In this document: positions 39,697 to 50,368 of the stretch, piece after piece | How the letters are laid out: the number at the start of each line of letters is the position of its first letter | Numbering within the stretch: the stretch's first letter is position 1 | DNA from: Aspidapion aeneum | Lineage: Eukaryota; Arthropoda; Insecta; Coleoptera; Brentidae | Length of the DNA: 64,000 nucleotides | Reading direction: 5' to 3' | NCBI GenBank assembly: GCA_963576565.1 | Contig: OY755044.1 | Coordinates: forward strand, 48,689,134-48,753,133 | Position numbers and translations under genes: made by a program | Notes under the pieces: model-generated | Told to the model about the DNA's origin: nothing | The model's database searches: none | The model's input: only the letters and a program-made list of their open reading frames with translations

Positions 39697-40764
39697 TTAA
39701 TCGTCTGGAGTCCAATCGAACTTTTGATTTTTCTTAGTTAGAGCTGTAATTGGAGCTATTATGGCTGAAAAATTCTCTATGAAACGTCTATACCAGGAAA
39801 TTGTACCCACAACTCTACGGACTTCTCTGACAGTTCTTGGCCTCTGGAGCTCTAACATGGCTTTAATTTTATTAGGGTCAACTCGGATGCCTCGACGGTC
39901 CACTACGAATCCTAAATAAGTCATTTCTGGCCTACACAGTTGGCATTTCTCCCAACTTACCGTTTCTTCTATCCTATCTTCATAGGACTTCCTCAAGAAT
40001 TCTAAGATGTTCAGAAAAGCTCTGTGTGACAATTACGAGGTCATCGAGATATACGTACACGTAGGGGTCTAAATCTTTTCTTATGATGCTATCTATGAGT
40101 CTCTGCCAAGTTGCAGGTGCATTATGAAGACCAAAAGGTAAACGCTTAAATTGGAAGAGACCTCGTCGACAGATGAATGCTGTTAATGGCTTTGATGATT
40201 CTTCCATTGGTACTTGCCAGTAAGCACTCTTAATATCTAAAGTTGACAAGTACTTAGCATCTTTTAATTTGTAAGAGTCTCGGATACGAGTAGTAAAGGA
40301 TCATCATCACGCGCCGTCACTGAGTTTAATTTGCGGTAGTTTACGCAGAAACGATATTTCTTTGTGTTTTTCTTTTGTACCATTACCACTGGTGAAGCCC
40401 ATGAACTACTACTCCGTTCTATTACATCTAGTTTCAGCATTTCGTTGATTTCGTCATCAATAAGTTTTTGAATGACCGGTGAGACCTTATATGAACGTTG
40501 TCTTATCGGTGCTGCATCTGTTGTAATCTTATGCTCTACCCTGTCTGTACATCCTAGTGAGTCACCCATAATAGTCTTATATTTAACGACCAATTCCTCT
40601 AGTCGTTCTGATTCATAAGGTGTAAGAGTTGTTTGTTGGTCTGATGTTTCTAAAGAACAAATCACATCTTTATTATCGGCAAAGTGCCACTCATTAGTAC
40701 TTAAGTTCGGTACTATACCCATCGAAATCCAAAAATCTAATCCCAAAATCAAAGTGTGCGGCAA
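39697..40764 (-). pseudogene. Gypsy reverse transcriptase, three frame segments
   Basis: Segment 40764-40264 covers the fingers (HKITTDAAPIRQRSYKVSP, then SSSSWASPVVMVQKK and YRFCVNYRKLN). Segment 40249-39980 is the palm, with LDIKSAYWQVPM and catalytic YLDD (at about 40040). Segment 40032-39697 is the thumb and connection (TYLGFVVDRRGIRVDPNKI, WYRRFIENFSAI). Each segment is in a different frame from the next, so at least two indels have broken the enzyme, although its catalytic residues remain recognisable. This is the typical Ty3/Gypsy RT order. Confidence 0.85.
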
Positions 40765-40958
40765 CTCAGGAACGACGACGACCTCTATTAACCTAAATTT
40801 ATCCTGAACTCACATACGAAGCTGCACTGTCCCAATACGACTCGTGCTTTGACCATTTGCCACAATACAACTCGTCTTCTTCGTGGTGTCAAGTGAAAAA
40901 CCAAATTTCTCGATGATTGACCAACCATGATTCCCTAAAAAGATACGTGAAGCCCCGG
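40765..40958 (-). pseudogene. Gypsy protease, downstream half
   Basis: Minus-strand continuation of the aspartic protease after BEL-1: ASRIFLGNHGWSII directly follows the DSG on the other side. An in-frame TGA at 40812-40810 cuts the domain. Past it the frame is open again and leads to the ILGLDF motif near the end of the protease fold at 40764-40740. So this protease was dead by point mutation as well as by the insertion; which came first cannot be told. Confidence 0.65.
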
Positions 40959-41670
40959 TGGTTCGTCCCGCCTTCCTTTTTGTAAATATGTTCTTTTTAC
41001 TATAATTTACCAAATTGGTTCGAATTAGGCTATTTGGTGATTCACTAGAGCATTTTCTATTTTTTTGTTTATTTAGTATTAATTAACTAATTAAGTACTT
41101 AAAATTACTGGGTTATTTGCATTTGAAACTCCCGCGGTTTTAAAGGCAAATATTACAATTTGCTATAATTAATTTACTTTACATAAAATGCATTTTGAAT
41201 TACTAAGGTTCCTAGTTCCTTTAATATGGACCTTCGTAATCTCATTCCCTCCTACTTATTCCCTTTTCTCCTACGCCTATGGATTAACGACGCCACTGGG
41301 CGCCATGTGGGAGAATGAACGCAGCAGCGAATACCTGCTGCAGCATCACAGAGAACCGTTTCGCCTTCGAACGATAATACACGCGTGTTAGCGACTCTCC
41401 TACCACATTCATGTGGGGTGCAAAAAACACGGTTTAACAGCGTGTCCTCCCATGAGTTCCGCTTCCTGTATAAAAATGGTAAGTGAAAATGCATTATTTT
41501 TACCTTACATACATTTGTTTATTGCTACACTAACCTAGAAGGTAAACTAGACCATTTCAGAATCCCTTGTACCAGCTTAGCCTATGACCTTATTCCCTTA
41601 AAATTACAGTCCACATCTGACACCGTTAAATTCCAGACAACTCTCCTATCTGGACCACCAGGGAGCCCCA
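40959..41670 (+). repeat. BEL-1 left LTR
   Basis: 712 bp, TG...CA ends, near-identical to 48109-48820. It would carry the promoter and start of transcription. Small open frames in it (41188-41391 forward, 41252-41494 reverse) recur in the other LTR and have no known domain. Confidence 0.97.
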
Positions 41671-42774
41671 TTTTTGATCCTTAGCGACCCGGATTTCTGG
41701 AATCGTTTTTTTTGCCTTTTTAGGTTAGTTTTTTTTACTGGTTTCAAATGCAAGAAAAACCCTTGTTTTTCCTAAATGCCTTTTTTACTGGTTTCAAATG
41801 CAAGAAAAACCCTTGTTTTTCTTACATGCCTACTTTAGAAAACCCCTAGGTTTCTAAAATACATTTTGCGATTTTTTTTTGTGTAAAAACAAATGCAAGA
41901 AAAACCCTTGTTTTTCTTACATGCCTACTTTAGAAAACCCCTAGGTTTCTAAAATACATTTTGCGATTTTTTTTGTGTAAAAATTAAATATTTTTAACAA
42001 TAAATTTAGCCTTTTCATGCGAAAAACCAAACACAGATAAAATCTGTAAACTACTATGCTTTTTTTTTGTTTCGAATAAATCAAGTTTTTTCGTTTCTTT
42101 TTTGTAAAAAAAAAAAAACCGTATGGAATTTGGGTGTTTTTTTGTTTGTCACTGGAAATAGTTTAAAATAGTGTCTGCAAAGTGCTATTATTTTAGCCGT
42201 TGTGCCTTCACATTTGTGGATTGCTATAATTATATCCAATTTGCTCGAAAAAAAATCTCCAAATTGCCATATTCATTTTTGCTTATTGCAAATTGCTATG
42301 ACTATATCCGATTGCGGATGCTTTACTATATTCGTTTTTGCGTAAAAATTGCTATGAATATATCTATTTCTAATTTACTATTATAATATCTGTCTGCAAA
42401 TGGCTATGATTGTATCCATTTTTTGCGTGCATAATAAATTTTGAAGGAAATTTAATTCTTAACTTGAGAATTTGTTTTCGTGTAAAGGCAGATAAATAGT
42501 TTTACCAAATTAAATGCTTTTGATTTGTAGGTATTTATTTTTAAAAGTAGGTACCTACTTATTTGAATTCGCGAGGCGAAGATAAAAAAACTTATACACA
42601 AGTTTTTTTGTTATCATTAGTTTGCATCGGGTATTTTCTTTACTTTTGTGCGCTTATAGTTTGATTATTGTAATTAAACGTAGGACATTAACATTTATAC
42701 AGGGTGTCCAAATTTTGATTTTTTTTTCAGTTTACCTAATTTTTGTCAATTATTTTTTGGATTTTTTTTAAATC
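41671..42774 (+). other. BEL-1 5' leader with tandem duplications
   Basis: 1.1 kb of T-rich untranslated leader between LTR and start codon. It has a 50-bp unit (41731-41780) repeated from 41781, then a 95-bp unit (41795-41889) repeated at 41890-41983 with one T fewer. TGG, the expected start of a tRNA primer site, does not abut the LTR; the nearest is 41698-41700. No primer tRNA is assigned. ACAGGGTGTCC, a motif shared with inverted-repeat elements in this window, occurs at about 42698. The start codon at 42775 follows a T-rich stretch. Confidence 0.75.
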
Positions 42775-45700
42775 ATGTCTAGTTCGGATAAAATTTTAAA
42801 GGCTAAAGCCTTGCGCTATAGTGCGATTTCACAGCTAAATTTGATCATTGAATCCGCGACCCTCGCAAAAAATGACCCTGCCTATCACAGCGGTTTTAAA
42901 GTCAAATTTCGGACATTGTCAAAAATCAAAAAAGATTTTGAAAAGCACCATAATACTTTGTTGACGTTGGTAGCCTCTGATGAGGATCGCTTAGTAGTAG
43001 AAAACAAAGTGGCTATGGACTTTTGCAAACGCTGTGACGAGATTTCCACTATATTTTACGAACTTTTCGAACTACCCTTTGAAGATGGAGGGCTTTTGAG
43101 CAGTACGATAAATCCCATGGGCAGTCCCTGTGCCTCCACAGACCAGCATGGTTTACTGCCTAGGATAAAAATACCTCTTTTTCAAGGGGAATTTAAGGAG
43201 TTTCCAACCTTTTTGCAAGCCTTTAATGCTACCGTGCACAATAATAGGTCGCTGGGAAACTTTGAAAAATTCAATTTGCTTTTTTCTAATTTAAAGGGCC
43301 CTGCCCTGGATGTCATTTCTGACATTCCTATCCTTGCTGAAAATTATTTAAATGCCTACCACACCTTGGTGGATAGGTATACAAATAAACGATTACAAGC
43401 TTACCTTCACTGGAAGGCAATTGAAGGCTTCTCTCCTCTTACTAAAGAGAATGCTACGAATTTGAGGAATTTGCTTGATTGTTTTTCGAAAAACTTAAGT
43501 GCTTTAAAAGTCATGGGTTTTAAAACGGAGTTTTGGGATTATATTATGGCACAAATGCTCTTGGATAGGTTGGACCCAACCACGCGCAAGGCATTTGAGC
43601 AAAATTATTGCTCCAATGAGATCCCCTCTTATGATAAAATTCGTGCTTTTGTTTCTAGCCATTGCATTGCGTTGGAACAAATACAACAAACTCAAGATTA
43701 CTTAAAAAATAAAGATTTGTCAATTTCAAGTCAGAAAAATCAAGCAAAGTTTCAAAATCGATCTGCTTTGTTTGCTAATACTCAGAGAGCCTCCAAAAAT
43801 GCCTCCCAGTCTCCAAATGGCCAGAGTGGCTTAAATAATACTCCAAACCCTCAAAAATTTTGTTTTCTCTGTAAAAGTGGCGATCATATAATATACAGAT
43901 GTCCTAATTTTTTGGCGAAAACTCCCCAGCAACGTTTTGAGATTGTTAAACAACATAAAGCGTGTGTCAACTGTTTGGCCTCAAAGCATAATTTACCCCA
44001 GCAATGCAAATCAGAAAAAAGATGTTTACATTGTGGCCAATTTCATCACAGTCTCTTACATTTTTTTCCTATTAATTCTACACCTAGTCCTGCGAGTAGC
44101 CCCTCTACTTCTGCAGTGCAACCCCCGAGGAGCCCCGTGGCTACCGAATTTAATAGAACCACTAACACCATTGTTACTGGTATGTCTTTAAATGATCGCG
44201 AAATACTTCTCTGTACCGCTTTAATACAAATACAGGATGTTTTTCAAAATTGGCACACAGTGCGCGCCATCTGTGACTCTGGTGCTCAATCTTCATTTAT
44301 ATCTAAGTCATGTGCTGATAGTTTGGGCCTTCCTAAATTTAATATCGCCATGACTCTACAAAGCTTAGATCGAATGACAACTTCGGCAAAATCTGGAATT
44401 AATTGCAATATATCCTCTTTGCGTGATAATAATTTTGTTTTTAATTTTGATGCGATAATACTCGATAAAATTTGTAGTGATTTACCTCATTCCTCATTTT
44501 CGATTAAAAGTTTTCCTTTTCTCGCCAACTTAGAACTAGCTGACCCAGGCTTTAATAAAAGCGATAAAATTGATTTATTGTTGGGCGGCGATGTGTACCC
44601 TTACATTTTGCTAGACGGTCGTTTGTCTACGGGACCCAACAACCCCGTCTGCATTAATACTATTTTTGGTTGGGGAATAATGGGCAATCTTTCACTTTCA
44701 CCTTCAACTACAAATCAAATTAAAACATTTTTTACTACGTCAATGAACGATTCTTTTGTCAATTTAGATAAAAATCTACAACGATTTTGGCAAATAGATG
44801 ACATACCTAATGTCAAGGCCATTGACCCCGAAGATGAGTTTTGCGAAAATTATTTTTTGAAAACTACCTCAAAAAATGAGGAGGGGAGATATATTGTATC
44901 TTTACCATTTAAAATTACTGCTCCAGATTTTGGCGACACTCGATCCATTGCCGTACGTCGTTTTTTCTCCCTTGAGAAGAAATTGCTACAAAACCCTGAT
45001 TTTTATGCTGCCTACAGCTCTGTTTTACAAGATTATTTAGATAATAATCATATGCAACCGGTTTCTGCACCTTTGCCGACCGAAATTTCAAATCATTTTT
45101 ATATTGCACACCATGCGGTGTTTAAAAAAGATTCTACTAGCACCCCCCTGAGGGTGGTTTTTGATGCGAGCATGCACGCCCCTGGCAAAATCTCGCTCAA
45201 CAACGCTGTTTATACTGGGCCCCCTTTACAAAGGGACTTACAAAAAATTTTATTACTTTATCGTTTGCATAAATTTTGCTTTTGTTGCGACATCCGTCAA
45301 ATGTACAGGATGATTTTAGTTGACCCTAGTCAAACTAATTTTCAAAGAATAGTTTGGAGGTTTGATCCTAACCAGCCTATTCAAGACTTCGAAATAAATA
45401 GAGTTTTATTCGGGGTCTCTTGTAGCCCCTTTTTGGCTATCAGAACTTTGCTGCAACTTGCTAGAGAGCATGAGGACCTTCCTCTTGCCTCAAAAATCAT
45501 TGAGGAGGCAGTTTTTGTCGATGATGTGATTTCGGGAAGTGATGACTTTTTTAAGGCCACTGAGATGAAAAATCAATTAATCGAGCTACTTAGCCGAGGT
45601 GGATTCGAATTGCGTAAATGGGCGAGCAATTGTCCCGAGTTACTATCCGATCTTCCTGAGTCACACATTTCGATGAAGGCTCTTTCTCTCGATTTAGATG

Positions 45701-48066
45701 CTGAAAATTCAACTTTGAAAATTCTCGGTTTAAATTGGAACCCTCATACTGATGAATTTTTTTATACTTTCGACTGTTCTCTCCAAACATGCACTAAAAG
45801 AACAATTTTAAGTAATTTGGCCCGCATTTACGACCCTCTGTCTTTTTTGGCGCCAATAGTTTTAATTTTAAAATTAATTGTTCAATACTGCTGGGCAGAA
45901 GACTTAAACTGGGACGACCCTGTCAGTCCGGAAATTGTTTTTAAATGGGAAAAATTTAAAAATGAATTAAAGTTTTTGCATTCTGTTAAAATTCCTCGTC
46001 AAATAATTTTGCCTAATGCTAGTCAAATCCAGCTAGTAGGATTTTGCGATAGTTCAGAACGGGCCTATTGTGCTGTCGCTTATATTCGAATTTTTTATTC
46101 TGATGGAAACATTAAAGTTTTTTTTGTTTGTAGTAAATCTAGAGTCGCACCGTTGCGTCGTAAACTAACTTTACCAAGACTAGAGCTTTTAGGAGCTGTT
46201 TTGTTGGCTAAATTAATGGATTTTTTACTAGAAACGTTCTCGGAAAAAATTAAATTTGATAAAATTCTTGCTTTTACTGATAGCACAGTGACCTTATCTT
46301 GGATTCAGGGATCTCCTCACAAATTTAAAACATTTGTTTCGAATAGAACTGCCTATATACAAGGAAGAATTAGCCCTGAGTTTTGGCATTATGTTCCTAC
46401 TGAACAAAATCCTGCTGACTGCGGTACTAGGGAAATGTATCCCTCTGATTTACAAAGATTTTATTTTTGGTTAGAAGGGCCTTCTTTTCTAAACCAACCT
46501 ACAAATACTTGGGATTTTATGACAGTTACTTACGATGGGAATGCAGTTTTGGAAGAACCGCGAAAAAATATTTTTAACGTTTTTACTTGCGAACAAACAG
46601 TTGAATATTATGTAAACAACTTGTTTGAAAAATACAGTTCTCTTTTTAAAATTAAGAGAATAGTTGCTTACTTTTTGCGAGGGTTACAAAAGTTTAAAAA
46701 TCCCTCATACAATTTTGCTACTGATTACCTTACAAATCAGGATTACTACAAAAGCTTACTTTTTATTTCGAAATGCGTACAATCTTTTTCTTTCCAAAAA
46801 GAAATTGAATTACTAAAAGATAAGAAACAGCTTCCAAAAGCTTTTCAAAAATTATGTCCATTTTTGCATAATGAAAGCTACGATTTGCTTCGTGTTGGAG
46901 GCCGTTTATGCCATTCAAATTTATCATACGATAAAAAATTTCCAATTCTTTTGCCTTCTAGTGCAAAATTCACTGAATTACTGATTTTAGATTTGCATCG
47001 CAGCAATCTTCATTGTGGTATACAGACCACAACTTTTTTACTAATGCAAAACTTCTGGGTATTGTCTGCTAAAAAGGTAGTGAGAAAAGTTTTAAGTTCT
47101 TGCCATACTTGCTGGAAAACTAAACCTAACTCCCTTCAACCCCCTATGGGTAACCTACCGAAATTTAGAGTTTCCGAAGCAAAGGTGTTCGAAAATGTAG
47201 GTATAGATTTTTGTGGTCCGTTCACGATTACTCTTGGTCGGACCAGAGGTGCAAAAACCATGAAAGCATATGTCTGTTTATTTATCTGTTGCGCTGTTAA
47301 AGCCGTGCATTTAGAGTTAGTCTCTGATATGACATCAGAAGCCTTTCTGGCTGCTCTGCGCCGCTTCATAGCTAGAAGAGGACTATGCTCAAAGATCTCT
47401 TCAGACTGCGGGACCAACTTCGTGGCCTCTGAAAAATACTTGCGACAAATTTTTTCTGATTGCGTGAAGGGGGAAGGTATAGTTTGGTCTTTTAACCCAC
47501 CTGCTGCTCCCCACATGGGAGGCATTTGGGAATCAAACATTAAATCTTTAAAGACTCATCTTCACAGGGTAGTTGGAAATCAAATACTCACCTATGAGGA
47601 ATTAAATACGGTTTTAACCCAAGTTGAAGCCATAATGAACTCACGTCCTTTATGTGCCTTAAGCACCGATCCTACTGATCTGGCGGTCTTGACTCCTAAT
47701 AATTTTTTAAATTTGAGGCCTCCAGGTACAATACCCGATCCAAACTACTGCGATATTGCGTTAAACAGGCTGTCCAGGTGGCAACTGTTGCAAAGAATGC
47801 ACCGCGATTTTTGGATTCGCTGGCATCGCGAATATTTGCACACTTTGCAACAGCGAGCCAAATGGCACCAACCTCTTGCTTCCATTGATATTGGTACTAT
47901 GGTACTGATCAAAGATGAAAATTCCACTCCATTGGATTGGCCCCTAGGCCGCATTGAAGACCTTATTAAAGGTTCTGATAATGTTCCACGGGTTGCTATT
48001 GTAAAGACTACTAAAGGTACCTACAAACGGCCTTTGGTAAAACTATGCGCCCTGCCTACAAATTAA
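42775..48066 (+). CDS. gag-pol: BEL-1 Gag-Pol polyprotein, intact
   Basis: A single 1763-residue frame, within the usual BEL/Pao range. The Gag-like N-terminus carries the family's DUF1759-type region (LFQGEFKEFPTFLQAFNA, about residue 145 on), then zinc knuckles (CFLC...H...C at 363-376 and further Cys/His pairs to about 425). The protease has CDSGAQSSF (Asp501). The reverse transcriptase has FVDD (914-917), followed by the Pao-type RNase H region (LPRLELLGAVLLAKLMD). Integrase has an HHCC finger (H1408, H1413, C1443, C1446) and D1478, D1544 and E1586 in the core. The C-end is the DUF5641-type tail (LIKDENSTPLDWPLGRI). No stop or frameshift interrupts it. Processing into separate enzymes is known for the family, not visible here. 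Confidence 0.95.
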   Translation: MSSSDKILKAKALRYSAISQLNLIIESATLAKNDPAYHSGFKVKFRTLSKIKKDFEKHHNTLLTLVASDEDRLVVENKVAMDFCKRCDEISTIFYELFELPFEDGGLLSSTINPMGSPCASTDQHGLLPRIKIPLFQGEFKEFPTFLQAFNATVHNNRSLGNFEKFNLLFSNLKGPALDVISDIPILAENYLNAYHTLVDRYTNKRLQAYLHWKAIEGFSPLTKENATNLRNLLDCFSKNLSALKVMGFKTEFWDYIMAQMLLDRLDPTTRKAFEQNYCSNEIPSYDKIRAFVSSHCIALEQIQQTQDYLKNKDLSISSQKNQAKFQNRSALFANTQRASKNASQSPNGQSGLNNTPNPQKFCFLCKSGDHIIYRCPNFLAKTPQQRFEIVKQHKACVNCLASKHNLPQQCKSEKRCLHCGQFHHSLLHFFPINSTPSPASSPSTSAVQPPRSPVATEFNRTTNTIVTGMSLNDREILLCTALIQIQDVFQNWHTVRAICDSGAQSSFISKSCADSLGLPKFNIAMTLQSLDRMTTSAKSGINCNISSLRDNNFVFNFDAIILDKICSDLPHSSFSIKSFPFLANLELADPGFNKSDKIDLLLGGDVYPYILLDGRLSTGPNNPVCINTIFGWGIMGNLSLSPSTTNQIKTFFTTSMNDSFVNLDKNLQRFWQIDDIPNVKAIDPEDEFCENYFLKTTSKNEEGRYIVSLPFKITAPDFGDTRSIAVRRFFSLEKKLLQNPDFYAAYSSVLQDYLDNNHMQPVSAPLPTEISNHFYIAHHAVFKKDSTSTPLRVVFDASMHAPGKISLNNAVYTGPPLQRDLQKILLLYRLHKFCFCCDIRQMYRMILVDPSQTNFQRIVWRFDPNQPIQDFEINRVLFGVSCSPFLAIRTLLQLAREHEDLPLASKIIEEAVFVDDVISGSDDFFKATEMKNQLIELLSRGGFELRKWASNCPELLSDLPESHISMKALSLDLDAENSTLKILGLNWNPHTDEFFYTFDCSLQTCTKRTILSNLARIYDPLSFLAPIVLILKLIVQYCWAEDLNWDDPVSPEIVFKWEKFKNELKFLHSVKIPRQIILPNASQIQLVGFCDSSERAYCAVAYIRIFYSDGNIKVFFVCSKSRVAPLRRKLTLPRLELLGAVLLAKLMDFLLETFSEKIKFDKILAFTDSTVTLSWIQGSPHKFKTFVSNRTAYIQGRISPEFWHYVPTEQNPADCGTREMYPSDLQRFYFWLEGPSFLNQPTNTWDFMTVTYDGNAVLEEPRKNIFNVFTCEQTVEYYVNNLFEKYSSLFKIKRIVAYFLRGLQKFKNPSYNFATDYLTNQDYYKSLLFISKCVQSFSFQKEIELLKDKKQLPKAFQKLCPFLHNESYDLLRVGGRLCHSNLSYDKKFPILLPSSAKFTELLILDLHRSNLHCGIQTTTFLLMQNFWVLSAKKVVRKVLSSCHTCWKTKPNSLQPPMGNLPKFRVSEAKVFENVGIDFCGPFTITLGRTRGAKTMKAYVCLFICCAVKAVHLELVSDMTSEAFLAALRRFIARRGLCSKISSDCGTNFVASEKYLRQIFSDCVKGEGIVWSFNPPAAPHMGGIWESNIKSLKTHLHRVVGNQILTYEELNTVLTQVEAIMNSRPLCALSTDPTDLAVLTPNNFLNLRPPGTIPDPNYCDIALNRLSRWQLLQRMHRDFWIRWHREYLHTLQQRAKWHQPLASIDIGTMVLIKDENSTPLDWPLGRIEDLIKGSDNVPRVAIVKTTKGTYKRPLVKLCALPTN

Positions 48067-48094
48067 ACTCTCTGAAATGCCCCTGGGCATTCTC

Positions 48095-48108
48095 AGGGGG
48101 GTGGGAAA
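48095..48108 (+). promoter_or_regulatory. BEL-1 polypurine tract
   Basis: AGGGGGGTGGGAAA lies directly against the TG of the right LTR. This is the expected RNase H-resistant primer site for plus-strand DNA synthesis. It is purine except for one T. Confidence 0.85.
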
Positions 48109-48820
48109 TGGTTCGTCCCGCCTTCCTTTTTGTAAATATGTTCTTTTTACTATAATTTACCAAATTGGTTCGAATTAGGCTATTTGGTGATTCACTAGAG
48201 CATTTTCTATTTTTTTGTTTATTTAGTATTAATTAACTAATTAAGTACTTAAAATTACTGGGTTATTTGCATTTGAAACTCCCGCGGTTTTAAAGGCAAA
48301 TATTACAATTTGCTATAATTAATTTACTTTACATAAAATGCATTTTGAATTACTAAGGTTCCTAGATCCTTTAATATGGACCTTCGTAATCTCATTCCCT
48401 CCTACTTATTCCCTTTTCTCCTACGCCTATGGATTAACGACGCCACTGGGCGCCATGTGGGAGAATGAACGCAGCAGCGAATACCTGCTGCAGCATCACA
48501 GAGAACCGTTTCGCCTTCGAACGATAATACACGCGTGTTAGCGACTCTCCTACCACATTCATGTGGGGTGCAAAAAACACGGTTTAACAGCGTGTCCTCC
48601 CATGAGTTCCGCTTCCTGTATAAAAATGGTAAGTGAAAATGCATTATTTTTACCTTACATACATTTGTTTATTGCTACACTAACCTAGAAGGTAAACTAG
48701 ACCATTTCAGAATCCCTTGTACCAGCTTAGCCTATGACCTTATTCCCTTAAAATTACAGTCCACATCTGACACCGTTAAATTCCAGACAACTCTCCTATC
48801 TGGACCACCAGGGAGCCCCA
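48109..48820 (+). repeat. BEL-1 right LTR
   Basis: 712 bp, the same length and ends as the left LTR. One substitution was found by eye (A at 48366 against T at 41216). It is followed by CCCGG (48821-48825), the second target-duplication copy. Confidence 0.97.
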
Positions 48821-48825
48821 CCCGG

Positions 48826-48972
48826 AATCCAACAAACCTAGTAACTTATTTCCGAGCACATCCACTTCTAAATAAGGTTTCTCATCTTTACGAGCATGAC
48901 TTATCACATAATCTAAGACGTTTGTTAGCCTATCGGTCGATGCTTGTTCAGGCTGACTCGAAGGTCGACCGC
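48826..48972 (-). pseudogene. Gypsy protease, upstream half
   Basis: The minus-strand sequence just inside the gag side of BEL-1 encodes the start of a retropepsin, reading VLGNKLLGLLDSG up to the BEL-1 junction. The catalytic DSG codons sit at the target duplication. The other half resumes at 40958 on the far side of BEL-1. The upstream boundary is approximate because the nucleocapsid frame ends nearby. Confidence 0.6.
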
Positions 48973-49293
48973 CTACGAGCGCCTGGGTCCGTTTCCCTGA
49001 CGATTACAATTACGACATTCTCTGACTGTTACCCCTGCTTGACCACACGAATAACACTGCTTACCTCTAGGTAATGCGCACCCTATCGCCATGTGCCCTG
49101 TTTGGTTGCCTCTATAACAAACAACGTCCCTATTCGCCCTACCAGGTCTAGCACCTTGTGGTGGTTGTCCATCTCTGTCATTTACCCTAGACTGACCACT
49201 AGCTGGTTGTTGTCTATCTCTATCAGCTCTAGCAGCGAAACTGCTTGCTGGCTGCTGCCTATCTCTGTTAAATCTATTATCAGGAATATTCAA
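48973..49293 (-). pseudogene. Gypsy gag nucleocapsid, damaged zinc knuckles
   Basis: A basic, Arg/Gln-rich segment (RDRQQPAS repeated with variation) followed by two CCHC-type zinc knuckles that would bind RNA. Both have lost a ligand. The first reads CYRGNQTGHMAIGC, with Gly (GGC) where the second Cys belongs. The second reads CYSCGQAGVTVREC, with Val where His belongs. The frame stops at 48973, before the protease. Losing one ligand in each knuckle fits a long-inactive element. Confidence 0.75.
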
Positions 49294-49375
49294 ATTCTGT
49301 TGATTTGATGTCCCGGCACCTGATATCTGAATTGTATCGATCCCTGTTGGAAAATCGTCATTATCGCTCTCTACG

Positions 49376-50368
49376 TCAACGTAGGCTAAGTCCAGGGCCT
49401 TGTTTACGTTTTTGAATTTCCTTCAATAGCTTCTCGCCATATGAAGAAGGAAGATATTCTGCCATGAACCTTTGTTCCAGCTGTTCCCATGTATGGACTT
49501 CTCTACGTACGTCTTTGTAAAAAGTATAAGCTGACTTTTCAAAAAGATCAATGCCTGAGTTCAGTAAAACCTTTTTGCTAACTCCTCTAGCCTGGCTCAA
49601 CTCGTCCACTCTCTCAAAAAAAGTGGTGACGGAGATTGTACCCCTCTCGCCTGTGAATTTTAAGTTCCACTTATGCGGAGGTACAGGTGCAACATGATAT
49701 GAAGTACCAGGATCACTTGACATTGGTACTGGCGACGAACATGAAAATGGCCGTGACTGAGCAATTTGTGCTATGCTACTTTGGAGGGCAGCTAATCTCA
49801 AAGGAACGGTAGACGGTTGTTGATACTGAAAAGCTGTTGTACCGTAATTCTCAATCGGCATAGGGAGTGGTGCTTTTACTGGTGTTTGAGTCGGGTTTGT
49901 AAGCACTTGCATTTGCAATGGAGCAATGACCGACGGTTGGTTTGTGGGCTGTTGAGCTGTTCTTTGTGTGCTCGAGAGCTGTGGTTGCGGGAAATGATAC
50001 TGGTTAGGTGTGTTGCCAGCATTTGTCGAGTGGTCTGAGCTTCGACTCGTTGATTGGGTTTCAGATGCTTCATCATCATCTGAGGTAACGCCAACTCTTA
50101 GTAAATCTGTTGCTTGGCTCTGCAGTCTCCCAATCAAACTCAAGGTTTCCGCAACCAGTAGGCCTTTGGTTTGACTTTCTTCAAAGTTAGACGGATTCAT
50201 GTTATTTATCCTGGCTAACACATGTTCCAACCTTACAGCGATTTTTCTAAACTCTCCCCCTTTACTCGTACCAGAGAACTTCTCTACCAGTGGTACCAGA
50301 CTATCTAGCTTCTTCATGCAGCTAAAAGCATCCTGGCCAAATTTAAAGGGATACGGAGGGTATCTCAT
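49376..50368 (-). pseudogene. Gypsy gag, capsid-like region
   Basis: A 330-residue frame. The first ~100 residues are helical (LVPLVEKFSGTSKGGEF). A long Gln/Pro/Ser/Thr-rich linker follows (about residues 105-230). A retrotransposon Gag core then comes with KWNLKFTGERGTISVTTF, FFERVDELSQARGV and WEQLEQRFMAEYLP, matching the helical capsid fold of Ty3/Gypsy Gag that packages element RNA into particles. The frame breaks at its C-end just before the nucleocapsid segment, which lies in another frame (48973-49293). Confidence 0.75.

Larger units (their letters stand above)
40959..48820 (+). mobile_element. BEL/Pao LTR retrotransposon BEL-1, structurally complete
   Basis: A 7862-bp element with two 712-bp LTRs (40959-41670, 48109-48820). 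Each starts TGGTTCGTCC and ends GGGAGCCCCA. It is flanked by the 5-bp duplication CCCGG at 40954-40958 and 48821-48825. The LTRs differ at one base that I can find (T at 41216, A at 48366), so insertion is recent. Inside are a 1.1-kb leader, one 1763-residue Gag-Pol frame and a polypurine tract abutting the right LTR. All hallmarks of a mobile BEL/Pao element are present and there is no env frame. It is inserted antisense to the Gypsy element it disrupts. Confidence 0.97.

Noticed and set aside
41188..41391. Open frame in the BEL-1 LTR (copy at 48338-48541)
   Set aside because: It lies wholly inside the LTRs, is short and has no domain; the reverse frames at 41252-41494 and 48402-48644 are likewise LTR sequence.
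50365..50368. ATGA overlap as translational coupling or programmed frameshift in Gypsy gag
   Set aside because: The element has many other frameshifts and a damaged nucleocapsid, so a random indel is the simpler explanation.
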